From positions 1 through 22,150 of the forward strand of contig DATJLQ010000223.1 in NCBI GenBank assembly GCA_035509415.1: 22,150 bases of DNA. The letters run 5' to 3'. Below are positions 8,019-14,626 of this stretch, in pieces. A program made the position numbers and the translations under genes. The notes under the pieces were generated by a model that made no database searches, was not told where the DNA came from, and saw only the letters and a program-made list of their open reading frames with translations. Position 1 is the stretch's first letter. Each line of letters starts with the position of its first letter. The stretch comes from DATJLQ01 sp035509415 (lineage in GTDB: Bacteria > Pseudomonadota > Alphaproteobacteria > JACZXZ01).

Positions 8019-8047
8019 GTTGTAGGGCAGGCTCGCCGCCCCGTCAA
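8019..8047 (-). promoter_or_regulatory. Candidate sigma70-type promoter for serC-serA
   Basis: Minus-strand TTGACG (8042-8047), exactly 17 bases, then TACAAC (8019-8024): 5/6 and 4/6 matches to consensus. Transcription would begin near 8012, giving a ~55-base leader to the serC ATG. This is the strongest promoter-like sequence I found in the window. The 312-base gap 7957-8268 otherwise holds two 9-bp boxes (8095-8124) and a palindromic repeat (8139-8224). I see no gene in it. Confidence 0.6.
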
Positions 8048-8094
8048 CGCGAGCCGAAGCGGCGTATCGTCGCGCGCGGGCCCGCTTGCCGATA

Positions 8095-8124
8095 GGTAAT
8101 ACCATGACGGGGAAAGGAAATACC
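8095..8124. promoter_or_regulatory. Two 9-bp near-palindromic boxes, 21 bp apart, upstream of serC
   Basis: GGTAATACC (8095-8103, a perfect 4-1-4 dyad) and GGAAATACC (8116-8124, one mismatch) are spaced exactly 21 bp, two helical turns. They are centred about 87 and 108 bases upstream of the predicted serC start site. That geometry suits a dimeric or cooperative activator on one face of the helix. The regulator is unknown, and the boxes are short enough that chance is possible. Confidence 0.35.
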
Positions 8125-8138
8125 GACTCGCATCCCAA

Positions 8139-8224
8139 CCCCCTCACCCGCTCGCTATCGCTCGCCACCGTCACCCGATTTCGGGAGAGGGAGGGCTCAT
8201 GGCCGCAGGCCATGGGAGGGTGAG
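8139..8224. repeat. Palindromic intergenic repeat, same family as 2289-2475
   Basis: Bounded by CCCCCTCACCC on the left and GGGAGGGTGAG on the right. It contains GCTCGCTATCGCTCG (compare the GAGCGTAGCGAGC core of the 2347-2399 unit), GGGAGAGGGAGGG, and a strong inner hairpin CATGGCC-gca-GGCCATG. It lies between the 3' end of the MaoC-like gene and the serC promoter, so it may close the upstream transcript. Confidence 0.75.
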
Positions 8225-8268
8225 AGACGGGATTTTCGAGACGCGACGATCGCTAGAGCAATGGATTT

Positions 8269-8718
8269 CTAGCTCGGCCGGCGCCGCACCAAATGGATGC
8301 AGAGGAAGCTCAACACTTCCTCGCCGCGTTGATTGAATGCGCGGTAGCGCAGCGCGAGAACGCCGCGGTCGGGCCGGCCGCTCGAGGGACGCGCCGATTC
8401 GACGGTGACGGTCGCCTTGAGCGTGTCGCCGGGGCGCACGGCCTGGGCGAACTTGACCTCCTCGAAGCCGAGGCCCGCCATGTTGGACGCGCCGAGGGCA
8501 CCCGTCTCGAAAAACAGGCGGAAGGTCACCGCCATGGTCATGAAGCCGCTCGCGATCAGCCCGCCATAGAGCGAGCGCTGCGCGGCCTCGGCGTCGATGT
8601 GGAAGCTTTGCGGGTCGTAGCGGCGCGCGAACGCGATCATCTCGTCCGCGCCGAGGACGGCCGGTGCCGTGTCGATCGCGTCGCCCGGCTTGAAATCCTC
8701 GAAATAGCGCTCCGCCAT
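8269..8718 (-). CDS. MaoC-like (R)-hydratase/dehydratase
   Basis: A 149-residue single hot-dog domain. The hydratase-2-like motif is clear: FARRYDPQSFHIDAEAA (30-46), with D35 and H40 in the positions of the catalytic Asp/His. YGGLIASGFMTMAVTFRLF follows, the hot-dog central helix, and then RPGDTLKATVTVESARPSSGRPDRGVLALRYRAFNQRGEEVL. The family hydrates trans-2-enoyl-CoA thioesters in fatty-acid, PHA or branched-acid metabolism. The exact substrate is not readable from sequence. ATG 8718 opens MAERYFEDFKPGD, the usual N-terminus. It is bounded by a hairpin on one side and the palindromic repeat on the other, so it may be a single-gene unit. Confidence 0.88.
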   Translation of the reverse strand: MAERYFEDFKPGDAIDTAPAVLGADEMIAFARRYDPQSFHIDAEAAQRSLYGGLIASGFMTMAVTFRLFFETGALGASNMAGLGFEEVKFAQAVRPGDTLKATVTVESARPSSGRPDRGVLALRYRAFNQRGEEVLSFLCIHLVRRRPS

Positions 8719-8769
8719 GGCGTCCCCTCGTGCCCTCGAGCCGATGCGCGCGGGACCCTAACGCAGAGC

Positions 8770-8796
8770 GGGCGGCAACGGAAGCCGTTGCCGCCC
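8770..8796 (-). terminator. Strong hairpin after the DUF1127 gene
   Basis: Perfect 12-bp stem GGGCGGCAACGG / CCGTTGCCGCCC with a 3-base loop, starting 28 bases past the DUF1127 stop codon and 52 bases before the MaoC-like start. There is no U-run on the minus strand, so it may end transcription inefficiently or protect the 3' end. Position favours a 3'-end element. Confidence 0.5.
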
Positions 8797-8823
8797 GGGT
8801 GCACCAAGCAGGTTGGGAGGAGG

Positions 8824-9153
8824 TTACGCTGCCTTGGTCGAGTGCTTGTTCTCGTTCGCGGCCGAGATCTTGCCCGCGACCACCATCGGGATCATGGCCG
8901 AGGTGATGCCGAGATCCTGGAGCTCGTGCTCGTTGAGCATCGAAAGCTCGCGATAGGTCCGCTCGCGCTCCTGCCAGGCGCGGTAGGGTCGCGCGACCGT
9001 CTTGGCCCAAAGTGCCGTGAGCCCGCGGCCCACATTGCGCGCGAAGCCGGCGAGCGCCTCGTCGCGCTGGCGCCGCGCCTCGGCCAACAGGGCGTCGTTG
9101 TCGAAGCCCTGGGGGAGCCGCATTTCGTCCGATTGCCGTGTGAAGTCGCTCAT
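8824..9153 (-). CDS. DUF1127-domain protein with an N-terminal extension
   Basis: A small, charged, soluble protein. The C-terminal half carries the DUF1127-like helix pair (PYRAWQERERTYRELSMLNEHELQDLGITSAMIPMVVAG, the '..L..Ln..eL.DlGit...I' pattern). DUF1127 proteins are typically only ~40-80 residues; some are linked to RNA, phosphate or stress responses. This one has about 60 extra N-terminal residues rich in A, R and E. I chose the ATG at 9153 (MSDFTRQSDEMR) because GGAGAGG and AAGGA lie just upstream. An in-frame ATG at 9177 adds 8 residues with a poorer ribosome site. A 15-bp perfect dyad lies at its putative promoter. Function unknown. Confidence 0.8.
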   Translation of the reverse strand: MSDFTRQSDEMRLPQGFDNDALLAEARRQRDEALAGFARNVGRGLTALWAKTVARPYRAWQERERTYRELSMLNEHELQDLGITSAMIPMVVAGKISAANENKHSTKAA

Positions 9154-9238
9154 CTTGTCCTTGCCTCTCCGAGCCATGCCGCCGGTCTTGTCCGGCGCGG
9201 CTCAAACCGGGGCGATCCGCCCCCTTGTGATCGGCCTA

Positions 9239-9267
9239 TAAATAGCGCCCATGTTGCATTGCAACAA
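9239..9267 (-). promoter_or_regulatory. Candidate promoter and 15-bp operator of the DUF1127 gene
   Basis: Minus-strand TTGTTG (9262-9267), 17 bases, TATTTA (9239-9244) is a modest promoter match. Overlapping its -35 is a perfect dyad TGTTGCA-T-TGCAACA at 9252-9266, so a bound dimer would compete with RNA polymerase. The dyad contains TTGC-N3-GCAA, the form I recall for PhaR-type polyhydroxyalkanoate regulators of alphaproteobacteria (not checked). The remainder of the gap 9154-9469 shows only a weak 7-bp hairpin (9338-9358). I see no convincing gene. Confidence 0.5.
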
Positions 9268-9469
9268 GCGCTGGCGGGGCATATCGAGCATGCAGAAAAC
9301 GCGTGGGATACCAGCCAGCTCTGTTCAATGCGCAGAGCTTGGGCAAGGCGCGCCCAAGGAATGGGCGGATTAGAGCGATGGCGAGTTTTGCGCCAATCGT
9401 CCGGCGGGGCGGCGCACCAAGACGTCCGCGCGGCAAGCTCGGGGCGGCGGCCTCGGGACCGAGCGCCCG

Positions 9470-10531
9470 TCAAATGGCGGAGACGATCGCCTGGCCCATC
9501 TCGACGGTGCTGGCGTTCCCGCCCATGTCGCGGGTACGTAGGTCGCTCTCGGCCAGCACGCGCTCGATCGCGCGCTCGATCGCGCGCGCCGCGTCGCGCG
9601 CCCCCAGATGGTCGAGCATCATGGCCCCCGACCAGATTTGCCCGATCGGGTTCGCGATGCCGCGCCCCGCGATGTCGGGAGCCGAGCCGTGCACCGGCTC
9701 GAAGCAGGAGGGCGCGTCGCGCTCGGGGTTGATGTTGGCGCCGGGCGCGATGGCGATCGTGCCGGTGACCGCCGGCCCGAGGTCCGAGAGAATGTCGCCG
9801 AACAGGTTCGAGCCCACCACCACGTCGAACCAGTCGGGATGGAGCACGAAGTTCGCCGACAGGATGTCGATGTGGTACTGGTCCGTGCGCACCTCGGGGT
9901 ACTCGGCCGCGATCGCGCGGAAGCGCGCGTCCCAATAGGGCATGGTGTGCTTGATGCCGTTCGACTTGGTGGCCGAGGTCACGTGCTTCTTCGCGCGCGA
10001 CATCGCGAGCTCGAAGGCGTAGCGCATGATGCGGTCGCAGCCCTTGCGCGTGAAACGCGTCTCCTGGATGCAGGCCTCGTCCGCGGTGCCCGCATGCAGC
10101 ACGCCGCCCACGTCGGAATATTCGCCCTCGTTGTTCTCGCGCACGATGTAGAAGTCGATCTCGCCCGGTGCCCGCCCCGCGAGCGGCGATTTGACGCCCT
10201 TGAGCAGGCGCACCGGCCGCAGATTGACGTATTGCCGGAAGCCGCGCCGGATCGGGATCAGGAGCTGCCAGAGCGACACGTGGTCGGGCACGCCGGGGAA
10301 GCCGACCGCCCCCAGATAGATGGCGTCGAACGCGGCGAGCTGCTCGAGCCCGTCCTTCGGCATCATGGTGCCGGTCTTCTTGTAATGCTCGCAGCTCCAG
10401 GGGAAATGCTGCCAGGCGAAACCGAGGCCGAACTTGCGGCCCGCGGCCTCCAGCGCCTTGACCCCCTCGGGCACCACCTCGTTGCCGATGCCGTCGCCCG
10501 GAATGAGCGCGATCTTGAATGTCTTCGCCAT
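9470..10531 (-). CDS. Tartrate/D-malate-type dehydrogenase (isopropylmalate dehydrogenase superfamily)
   Basis: An NAD-dependent beta-decarboxylating dehydrogenase of 353 residues. IALIPGDGIGNEVVPEGVKAL opens the fold, with LRPVRLLKGV, then YIVRENNEGEYSDVGG. The 'RENxEGEYS' form points to the tartrate dehydrogenase / D-malate dehydrogenase branch (TtuC, DmlA) rather than LeuB, which has VRELTGGIYFG. TSATKSNGIKHTMPYWD, DILSANFVLHPDWFDVVVGSNLFGDILSDLGPA and FEPVHGSAPDIAG match that branch closely. ATG 10531 is preceded by GGAAGG at 5 bases. The longer open frame upstream is out-of-frame shadow of the PhzF gene. The gene lies 17 bases after the PhzF gene at the end of a five-gene run. Substrate (tartrate, D-malate or a related hydroxy acid) is undecided. 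Confidence 0.9.
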   Translation of the reverse strand: MAKTFKIALIPGDGIGNEVVPEGVKALEAAGRKFGLGFAWQHFPWSCEHYKKTGTMMPKDGLEQLAAFDAIYLGAVGFPGVPDHVSLWQLLIPIRRGFRQYVNLRPVRLLKGVKSPLAGRAPGEIDFYIVRENNEGEYSDVGGVLHAGTADEACIQETRFTRKGCDRIMRYAFELAMSRAKKHVTSATKSNGIKHTMPYWDARFRAIAAEYPEVRTDQYHIDILSANFVLHPDWFDVVVGSNLFGDILSDLGPAVTGTIAIAPGANINPERDAPSCFEPVHGSAPDIAGRGIANPIGQIWSGAMMLDHLGARDAARAIERAIERVLAESDLRTRDMGGNASTVEMGQAIVSAI

Positions 10532-10548
10532 GATTTCCTTCCCTCTTC

Positions 10549-11361
10549 CTACTTGTCGGGGAGCGAGATGGTGCCCTCGATCACCTCGACGCATTGGCCC
10601 GCGATCGCAACCCGGCCGCCGCGATCCTCGCACCAAAGGGCGCCGCCGCGCGGCGAGATTTGGCGCGCGAACAGCTTCGGCTTCCCGAGGCGCTTCGACC
10701 AATAGGGGATGAGCGCGCAATGGGACGAGCCGGTGACCGGGTCCTCGTCGATTCCCGCCTTGGGCGCGAAGAAGCGCGAGACGAAATCGACGCCGCTTCC
10801 GGGCGCCCCCGGCGCGGTCGCGATCACGGCGAAAAGATCGAGCGCTTTGACGCGCGCGAAATCGGGCTTGAGCGCCGCGACCTTGGCCTCGCTCCCGAAG
10901 CGCGCGAGGCCGTAGCGCGATTTCAGCAGCTCCTTCGGCCGCGCGCCGAGCGCCGCCGCGACTGCCTCGAGGCCGTCGCAAGGCTCGGGCGGCTCGGATG
11001 GGAAATCGAGCGCCAAGCGGTCGCCATCGCGCGCGACCTCGAGCCGGCCGGAGCGGGTCGCGAAGGCGACCTGCGTCCGGGCGGGCTCGAGTCGCGTGAA
11101 GATCACATGGGCCGCGGCGAGCGTCGCGTGGCCGCAGAGATCGACCTCGAGGGCGGGCGTGAACCAGCGGAGCGCGTAGTCGGCGCCGCCATCTTGCGCG
11201 CCGGCGGGCACGAAGAACGCCGTCTCGGCGAGGTTGTTCTCGGCCGCGATCGCCTGCATGAGCTCGTCCTCGAGCCAACGCTCGAGCGGGCACAGGGCGG
11301 CCGGATTGCCGCCGAACGGCCGGTCGGTGAAGGCGTCGACCTGGTAAAGCGGGATACGCAT
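10549..11361 (-). CDS. PhzF-family isomerase
   Basis: A 270-residue diaminopimelate-epimerase-fold enzyme. VDAFTDRPFGGNPAALC (8-24) is the family opening. LAETAFF contains E46, the catalytic glutamate position, and DLCGHATLAAAHV (74-86) the second half-site loop. GIDEDPVTGSSHCALIPYW is the C-terminal signature. True PhzF isomerises a phenazine precursor (DHHA), but no other phenazine genes are here, so this is a generic PhzF-like enzyme of unknown substrate. It sits 7 bases after the GNAT gene and 17 before the dehydrogenase, consistent with one transcript. Confidence 0.9.
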   Translation of the reverse strand: MRIPLYQVDAFTDRPFGGNPAALCPLERWLEDELMQAIAAENNLAETAFFVPAGAQDGGADYALRWFTPALEVDLCGHATLAAAHVIFTRLEPARTQVAFATRSGRLEVARDGDRLALDFPSEPPEPCDGLEAVAAALGARPKELLKSRYGLARFGSEAKVAALKPDFARVKALDLFAVIATAPGAPGSGVDFVSRFFAPKAGIDEDPVTGSSHCALIPYWSKRLGKPKLFARQISPRGGALWCEDRGGRVAIAGQCVEVIEGTISLPDK

Positions 11362-11368
11362 GGCGGGT

Positions 11369-11785
11369 TCAGCCCCGGGGTGCCGCGCGGTTGATCACGA
11401 AGCAGCGCTCGCTCTTCTCGAGCCCGATTTTGGGATAATAGTCCATCGCCGCGGGTGCGGAGAGCAGGATCAGCATGCATTCCCGCCCCGCCGCCTCGTG
11501 GGTGCGGCGGATCAGCTCCTTCCCCACGCCCTGACGCTGCAACGCGCGATCGACGGCGAGGTCCGAAAGATAGACGCAGAAGCTGAAATCGGTGAGCGCG
11601 CGCGAGAGGCCGACGAGCGTCCCCGTCGCGTCGCGCGCGGTCACGATCAGGTTCGCATGGCGCGCCATCTTCTCGAGCCGCGCGGGCTCGTCGTGCGGCC
11701 GGCGCTCGGCGAGGCCGGAGCGCTCGAACAGGTCGAGCATCTCGCGCCAGTCGAGCCGGTCCTCGACCGCATAGGCGATGGTCAT
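11369..11785 (-). CDS. GNAT-family N-acetyltransferase
   Basis: 138 residues, a minimal GNAT fold. LIVTARDATGTLVGLSRALTD is the beta2-beta3 region. VYLSDLAVDRALQRQGVGKELIRRTHEAAG (71-100) is motif A, with the Q-R-Q-G-V-G acetyl-CoA pyrophosphate loop. LILLSAPAAMDYYPKIGLEKSERCFVINR is motif B with the C-terminal strand. Substrate not predictable. ATG 11785 opens MTIAYAVEDRLDW with GGGGGAG-like purines close upstream; the longer open frame is shadow of alaX. It is 20 bases after alaX and 7 bases before the PhzF gene. Confidence 0.88.
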   Translation of the reverse strand: MTIAYAVEDRLDWREMLDLFERSGLAERRPHDEPARLEKMARHANLIVTARDATGTLVGLSRALTDFSFCVYLSDLAVDRALQRQGVGKELIRRTHEAAGRECMLILLSAPAAMDYYPKIGLEKSERCFVINRAAPRG

Positions 11786-11805
11786 GGGGGAGTCCTCCGC
11801 GGCGC

Positions 11806-12549
11806 CTAGCCCTCGCCCTCGAAGGCGAGGATGACGCGCTTGTTGCGCTTGCCTTTGCTCTCGATCTTGACAACCTGCACGCGGCCGATCTCGCCCGTGC
11901 GCGCGACGTGGGTCCCGCCGCAGGGCTGCAAATCGACGCCCTCGATCTCGAGGAGGCGCACGCGCCCCTGCCCCGAAGGCGGCTTGACCGACATGGTGCG
12001 CACGAGCTCGGGCTTGGCCGCGAGCTCGTCGTCCGAGATCCAACGCACGCCGACCTTGTGGTCCTCGGCGACGAGGGCGTTGACCTTGGCCTCGATCGCG
12101 TCCTTGTCGAGGACGAAGCCTTCGGGTGCGGCGCTCGTGTCGAAATCGAGCCGGCCCTTGCCGTCGGAGATCTGGCCGCCGGTGACGCCCGCGGGCACCG
12201 CCGCGCACAGAAGATGGAGGCAGGTGTGCATGCGCATGAGCCGGTGCCGCCGCGTCCAGTCGATTGCCGCGACGACCCGCGCGCCGGGTGCGGGCAAGGG
12301 CTCGCCCGGCTCGGGAATGTGGAGAATCTCGCCGGGCGCCTCGCCCTTTCGCGTGTCGGCGATGCGCAGCACCGCCCCCGTCTCGAGGGTGAGCGTGCCC
12401 GAATCGCCCGGCTGGCCGCCGCCCGTTGGATAGAAGACAGTGCGGTCGAGGCGCACGCCGCGCTCGTCCGCCGCGACGACCGTTGCCTCGCAACGCGCGA
12501 GATAATGATCGGAACGGAACAGCTCCTCGGTCGCGCTCAGGTCGCTCAT
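11806..12549 (-). CDS. Alanyl-tRNA editing protein AlaX-like
   Basis: A 247-residue stand-alone homologue of the AlaRS editing domain that deacylates Ser- or Gly-tRNA(Ala). DRTVFYPTGGGQPGDSG (35-51) is the N-terminal glycine-rich editing motif. The zinc ligands are visible as HTCLH (H108, H112) and CGGTH (C210, H214). It lacks the aminoacylation core and so is not a truncated AlaRS. Length fits the medium/long AlaX class. ATG 12549 has GAGG 5 bases upstream. A GC-rich hairpin lies just before it. Genes downstream (GNAT, PhzF-like, dehydrogenase) are tightly spaced. Confidence 0.9.
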   Translation of the reverse strand: MSDLSATEELFRSDHYLARCEATVVAADERGVRLDRTVFYPTGGGQPGDSGTLTLETGAVLRIADTRKGEAPGEILHIPEPGEPLPAPGARVVAAIDWTRRHRLMRMHTCLHLLCAAVPAGVTGGQISDGKGRLDFDTSAAPEGFVLDKDAIEAKVNALVAEDHKVGVRWISDDELAAKPELVRTMSVKPPSGQGRVRLLEIEGVDLQPCGGTHVARTGEIGRVQVVKIESKGKRNKRVILAFEGEG

Positions 12550-12568
12550 GGTCGCCTCGGGGCTCGCC

Positions 12569-12587
12569 GGCCGGGACCGTCCCGGCC
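12569..12587 (-). terminator. GC-rich hairpin between the DMT exporter and alaX
   Basis: Perfect inverted repeat GGCCGGGAC-c-GTCCCGGCC, 24 bases after the DMT stop and 20 before the alaX ATG. There is no U-tract. It could attenuate read-through or modulate alaX translation. The role is inferred. Confidence 0.35.
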
Positions 12588-12610
12588 GCTTGGGTCCCGA
12601 TTATCGCCGC

Positions 12611-13537
12611 TCAGCGCCGCTGCGCAAGCCAGATGCCGACCAGCACGGCCGCGCCCGAAAGGAGGAGCGGCCCGGTCAGGCGCTCGCCCAGGAACAGGAC
12701 CGCAAGCAGGATGGTGAAGATCGGGTTGGTGAACAGAAGCAGGCTCACGCGCGCGACCCCGCCGCGCGCCATCGCCCAATACCAGAGCACGTAGGCGAGG
12801 AACGAGGCGCCGATCGCGATATAGGCGACCGCCGCCCAGACGGTCCAATCGAGCGCACTCCAGTCGACCGGGGCGCCGAGATAGAGGAGCGGGCCGAGCG
12901 CGATGAGGGCCGCGAGGATGTTGCCCCAGACCGTGGTGCCCCAAGTGCCGATGCGCGTCGCGAGCCGTGCGCCCGCGACGTAGCCCGAGGAGGAGACGAG
13001 GGCCGCCGCGATCGCCCAGAGATCGCCCGTGAGCGAGCCGCCGACCGAAAGCCCGAAGCGGAACGCGATCAGCGCCACCTCGCCCGCGAGGGCCACGACG
13101 CAGCCCGCGATCCAGCGCTTGGTCGGCGCGCGCCGCTCGAGGGAGGCCGCGATCAGGCCGGTGAAGATCGATTGGGACGCGAGCAGCAGCGCCACGTGGC
13201 TCGCGGTCGTGTAACGCAACGCAAGCGTGTAGCAGAGCGGGAATCCAATGAAGGCGCAAACGGCGCTCAGCACCAGCCAGCCGATCTCGCGCGACCCGCG
13301 CGGCCGCGGCACGCGGAGGGCGAAGGCGGCGGGGACGAGCAGGACGCCCGGCACCACCGTACGCAGGAGCGCGAGCAGCACCGGGTCGATGCTGCGTACC
13401 GCGATCTTGGTCACGATCGCCGTGCCGGCCCAGATAAGCACGGTCACGAGCCCGGCGGCATAGACCGCCGCGAGCGAGGAGGCCGTCGGGCCCGCGGCCG
13501 GCGGATGCGAGGCGAGAGGTTGCGCGCGGCCAATCAT
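12611..13537 (-). CDS. EamA/DMT-superfamily transporter
   Basis: About 308 residues with ten predicted membrane segments in two EamA repeats: VYAAGLVTVLIWAGTAIVTK at the start and WTVWAAVAYIAIGASFLAYVLWYWA heading the later part, ending LLLSGAAVLVGIWLAQRR. The second half carries the typical 'ANPIFTILLAVLFLGERLT' block (here FTNPIFTILLAVLFLGERLT), and the first carries LLLASQSIFTGLIAASLERR. Such proteins export amino acids or small metabolites, or act as permeases; the substrate is unknown. I chose ATG 13537 (MIGRAQPLASH). The open frame continues to a TTG at 13624, but those 29 residues are proline/arginine-rich and not transporter-like. Ribosome site is weak. Confidence 0.85.
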   Translation of the reverse strand: MIGRAQPLASHPPAAGPTASSLAAVYAAGLVTVLIWAGTAIVTKIAVRSIDPVLLALLRTVVPGVLLVPAAFALRVPRPRGSREIGWLVLSAVCAFIGFPLCYTLALRYTTASHVALLLASQSIFTGLIAASLERRAPTKRWIAGCVVALAGEVALIAFRFGLSVGGSLTGDLWAIAAALVSSSGYVAGARLATRIGTWGTTVWGNILAALIALGPLLYLGAPVDWSALDWTVWAAVAYIAIGASFLAYVLWYWAMARGGVARVSLLLFTNPIFTILLAVLFLGERLTGPLLLSGAAVLVGIWLAQRR

Positions 13538-13695
13538 GGACAGGGCCCGATGGAGGTGAGCGGAACGGGTGCGAGGCGGAAGGTTACGCTCGAAGCCAGT
13601 GCCGCGGGGCGGCCCGCGTATCAATCACTTCTGGCACCCGGGCGCAAGCCCGTCCGCGCCGGCCCGTGCCGGCCGGATCAAGCGACGCAGCAGGC

Positions 13696-14172
13696 TCAGG
13701 CTTTTTTGCGGAAACGGAAGTCGCACGACGCGCCACCTTCCATGATGGTGCGCGTGCGCGTGAGCTCGACGGTCGGATCGAAGCCCGCGATCATCGCATG
13801 GTCGCGGTTGCAGTGGACGAGGAAACCGAGCTCGGCGAGGCCGAGCGCGCGGTAGAACTCGGCATAGCGGCAGCGCGTGACGTTGAAGTCGAGCTTGCGC
13901 TCGTCGGCCTCGAGCATCTCGACCTCGAGACTGCCCCCGCCCGCCCACAGTTTCTCGACCACCTGGCGTAGCGCGGGCACACCCGCCCCGAAGCTCGCGG
14001 CCCACCGAGCACCGTCCTCGGCCGCGAGTTGTTTGATAGTCGCGATCACGAGCTCGCGCGTCGCGGCATCCCCGAAGCGCGCGCGGCACGCCTCGATGAA
14101 GGGGATCAGCACGCCGCTCTCGATCTTGCGCCGCTGCAAATGGCTGATCGGCACGTCCGCTTCGTCGGTCAT
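13696..14172 (-). CDS. L-2-amino-thiazoline-4-carboxylate hydrolase-like protein
   Basis: 158 residues matching, from memory, the ATC-hydrolase family (PF14196): FNVTRCRYAEFYRALGLAELGFLVHCNRDHAMIAGF in the middle and LTRTRTIMEGGASCDFRFRK at the end. Conserved cysteines are C101, C121 and C150. The named activity opens 2-aminothiazoline-4-carboxylate to S-/N-carbamoyl-cysteine in Pseudomonas cysteine production, but most family members are uncharacterised, so function here is tentative. ATG 14172 is preceded by GGAG at 8 bases. It follows the NTF2-like gene by 52 bases and is the probable end of a glmM-thiD-led transcript. Confidence 0.75.
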   Translation of the reverse strand: MTDEADVPISHLQRRKIESGVLIPFIEACRARFGDAATRELVIATIKQLAAEDGARWAASFGAGVPALRQVVEKLWAGGGSLEVEMLEADERKLDFNVTRCRYAEFYRALGLAELGFLVHCNRDHAMIAGFDPTVELTRTRTIMEGGASCDFRFRKKA

Positions 14173-14224
14173 CGGCGTCGCTCCGTTTCAAATCCGAATT
14201 CGATCGCGCGCCAGGCCGCCCGCG

Positions 14225-14626
14225 CTAGGACGCGGTGCGCGAGCCGAGGTCGCGATCCTCGGCACCCCCTTCGAGCATGTGAGTCAGCTCCTCGGTGCGC
14301 CGGATCGACCCGCCCTCGATCTCGAAAAAGGCGTGGACCGTGAACCGGACGCTCGTGCCGTCCTTCTTGCGCGCGCTCACGACATGCCGGGTCGCGACGA
14401 TGGACCCGCTCGCGACCACTTTCTCGAGCGCGACCGCGCCGCTTTCGAGCGCCCTCTTGAGGACGCGCACGTGATCGACGAAATGCGCGCGGTCGAGCCG
14501 CTTGCCGTCGGCGATCTGCACGTAATCGGGCGCGAAGAAGGCGGCGACCGCCTCGGCACTCGCGGCCGGGTCGAACAGGGTTCCGAACACGCGCGTGAGG
14601 AATTCGCGCGCCTCTCGATCGGTCAT
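14225..14626 (-). CDS. NTF2/SnoaL-like protein
   Basis: 133 residues with the cone-shaped NTF2-like pattern: LTRVFGTLFDPAASAEAVAAFFAPDYVQIADGKRLDRAHFVDHVRVLKRAL, then GSIVATRHVVSARKKDGTSVRFTVHAFFEIEGGSIRRTEELTHMLEG. The 'HAFFEIEGGSI' strand and 'F.pDYVQ' loop are characteristic. The fold hosts isomerases, cyclases and binding proteins, so no reaction can be assigned. Its ATG overlaps the thiD stop codon (ATGA, 14623-14626), implying translational coupling to thiD. Confidence 0.78.
   Translation of the reverse strand: MTDREAREFLTRVFGTLFDPAASAEAVAAFFAPDYVQIADGKRLDRAHFVDHVRVLKRALESGAVALEKVVASGSIVATRHVVSARKKDGTSVRFTVHAFFEIEGGSIRRTEELTHMLEGGAEDRDLGSRTAS

Noticed and set aside
5156..8047. Single minus-strand open frame of about 963 codons covering serA and upstream DNA
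   Set aside because: Only the part from 6748 down is SerA. The upstream part is an out-of-frame, arginine-rich shadow of serC in GC-rich DNA.
9338..9358. CTTGGGC-N7-GCCCAAG hairpin as a terminator of the dehydrogenase gene
   Set aside because: Only a 7-bp stem with a large loop and no U-run, more than 100 bases from the stop codon.
9236..9436. Possible 66-residue minus-strand gene before the DUF1127 gene
   Set aside because: No convincing ribosome site, no recognised domain, and its 3' end overlaps the promoter/dyad.
9470..11293. 607-codon open frame that would fuse a long N-terminal domain to the dehydrogenase
   Set aside because: The extra N-terminus is the shadow of the PhzF gene. The real enzyme starts at ATG 10531 with a good Shine-Dalgarno.
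13538..13624. TTG start at 13624 for the DMT transporter
   Set aside because: The 29 extra residues are Pro/Arg-rich and not conserved-looking; ATG 13537 gives a normal family length.
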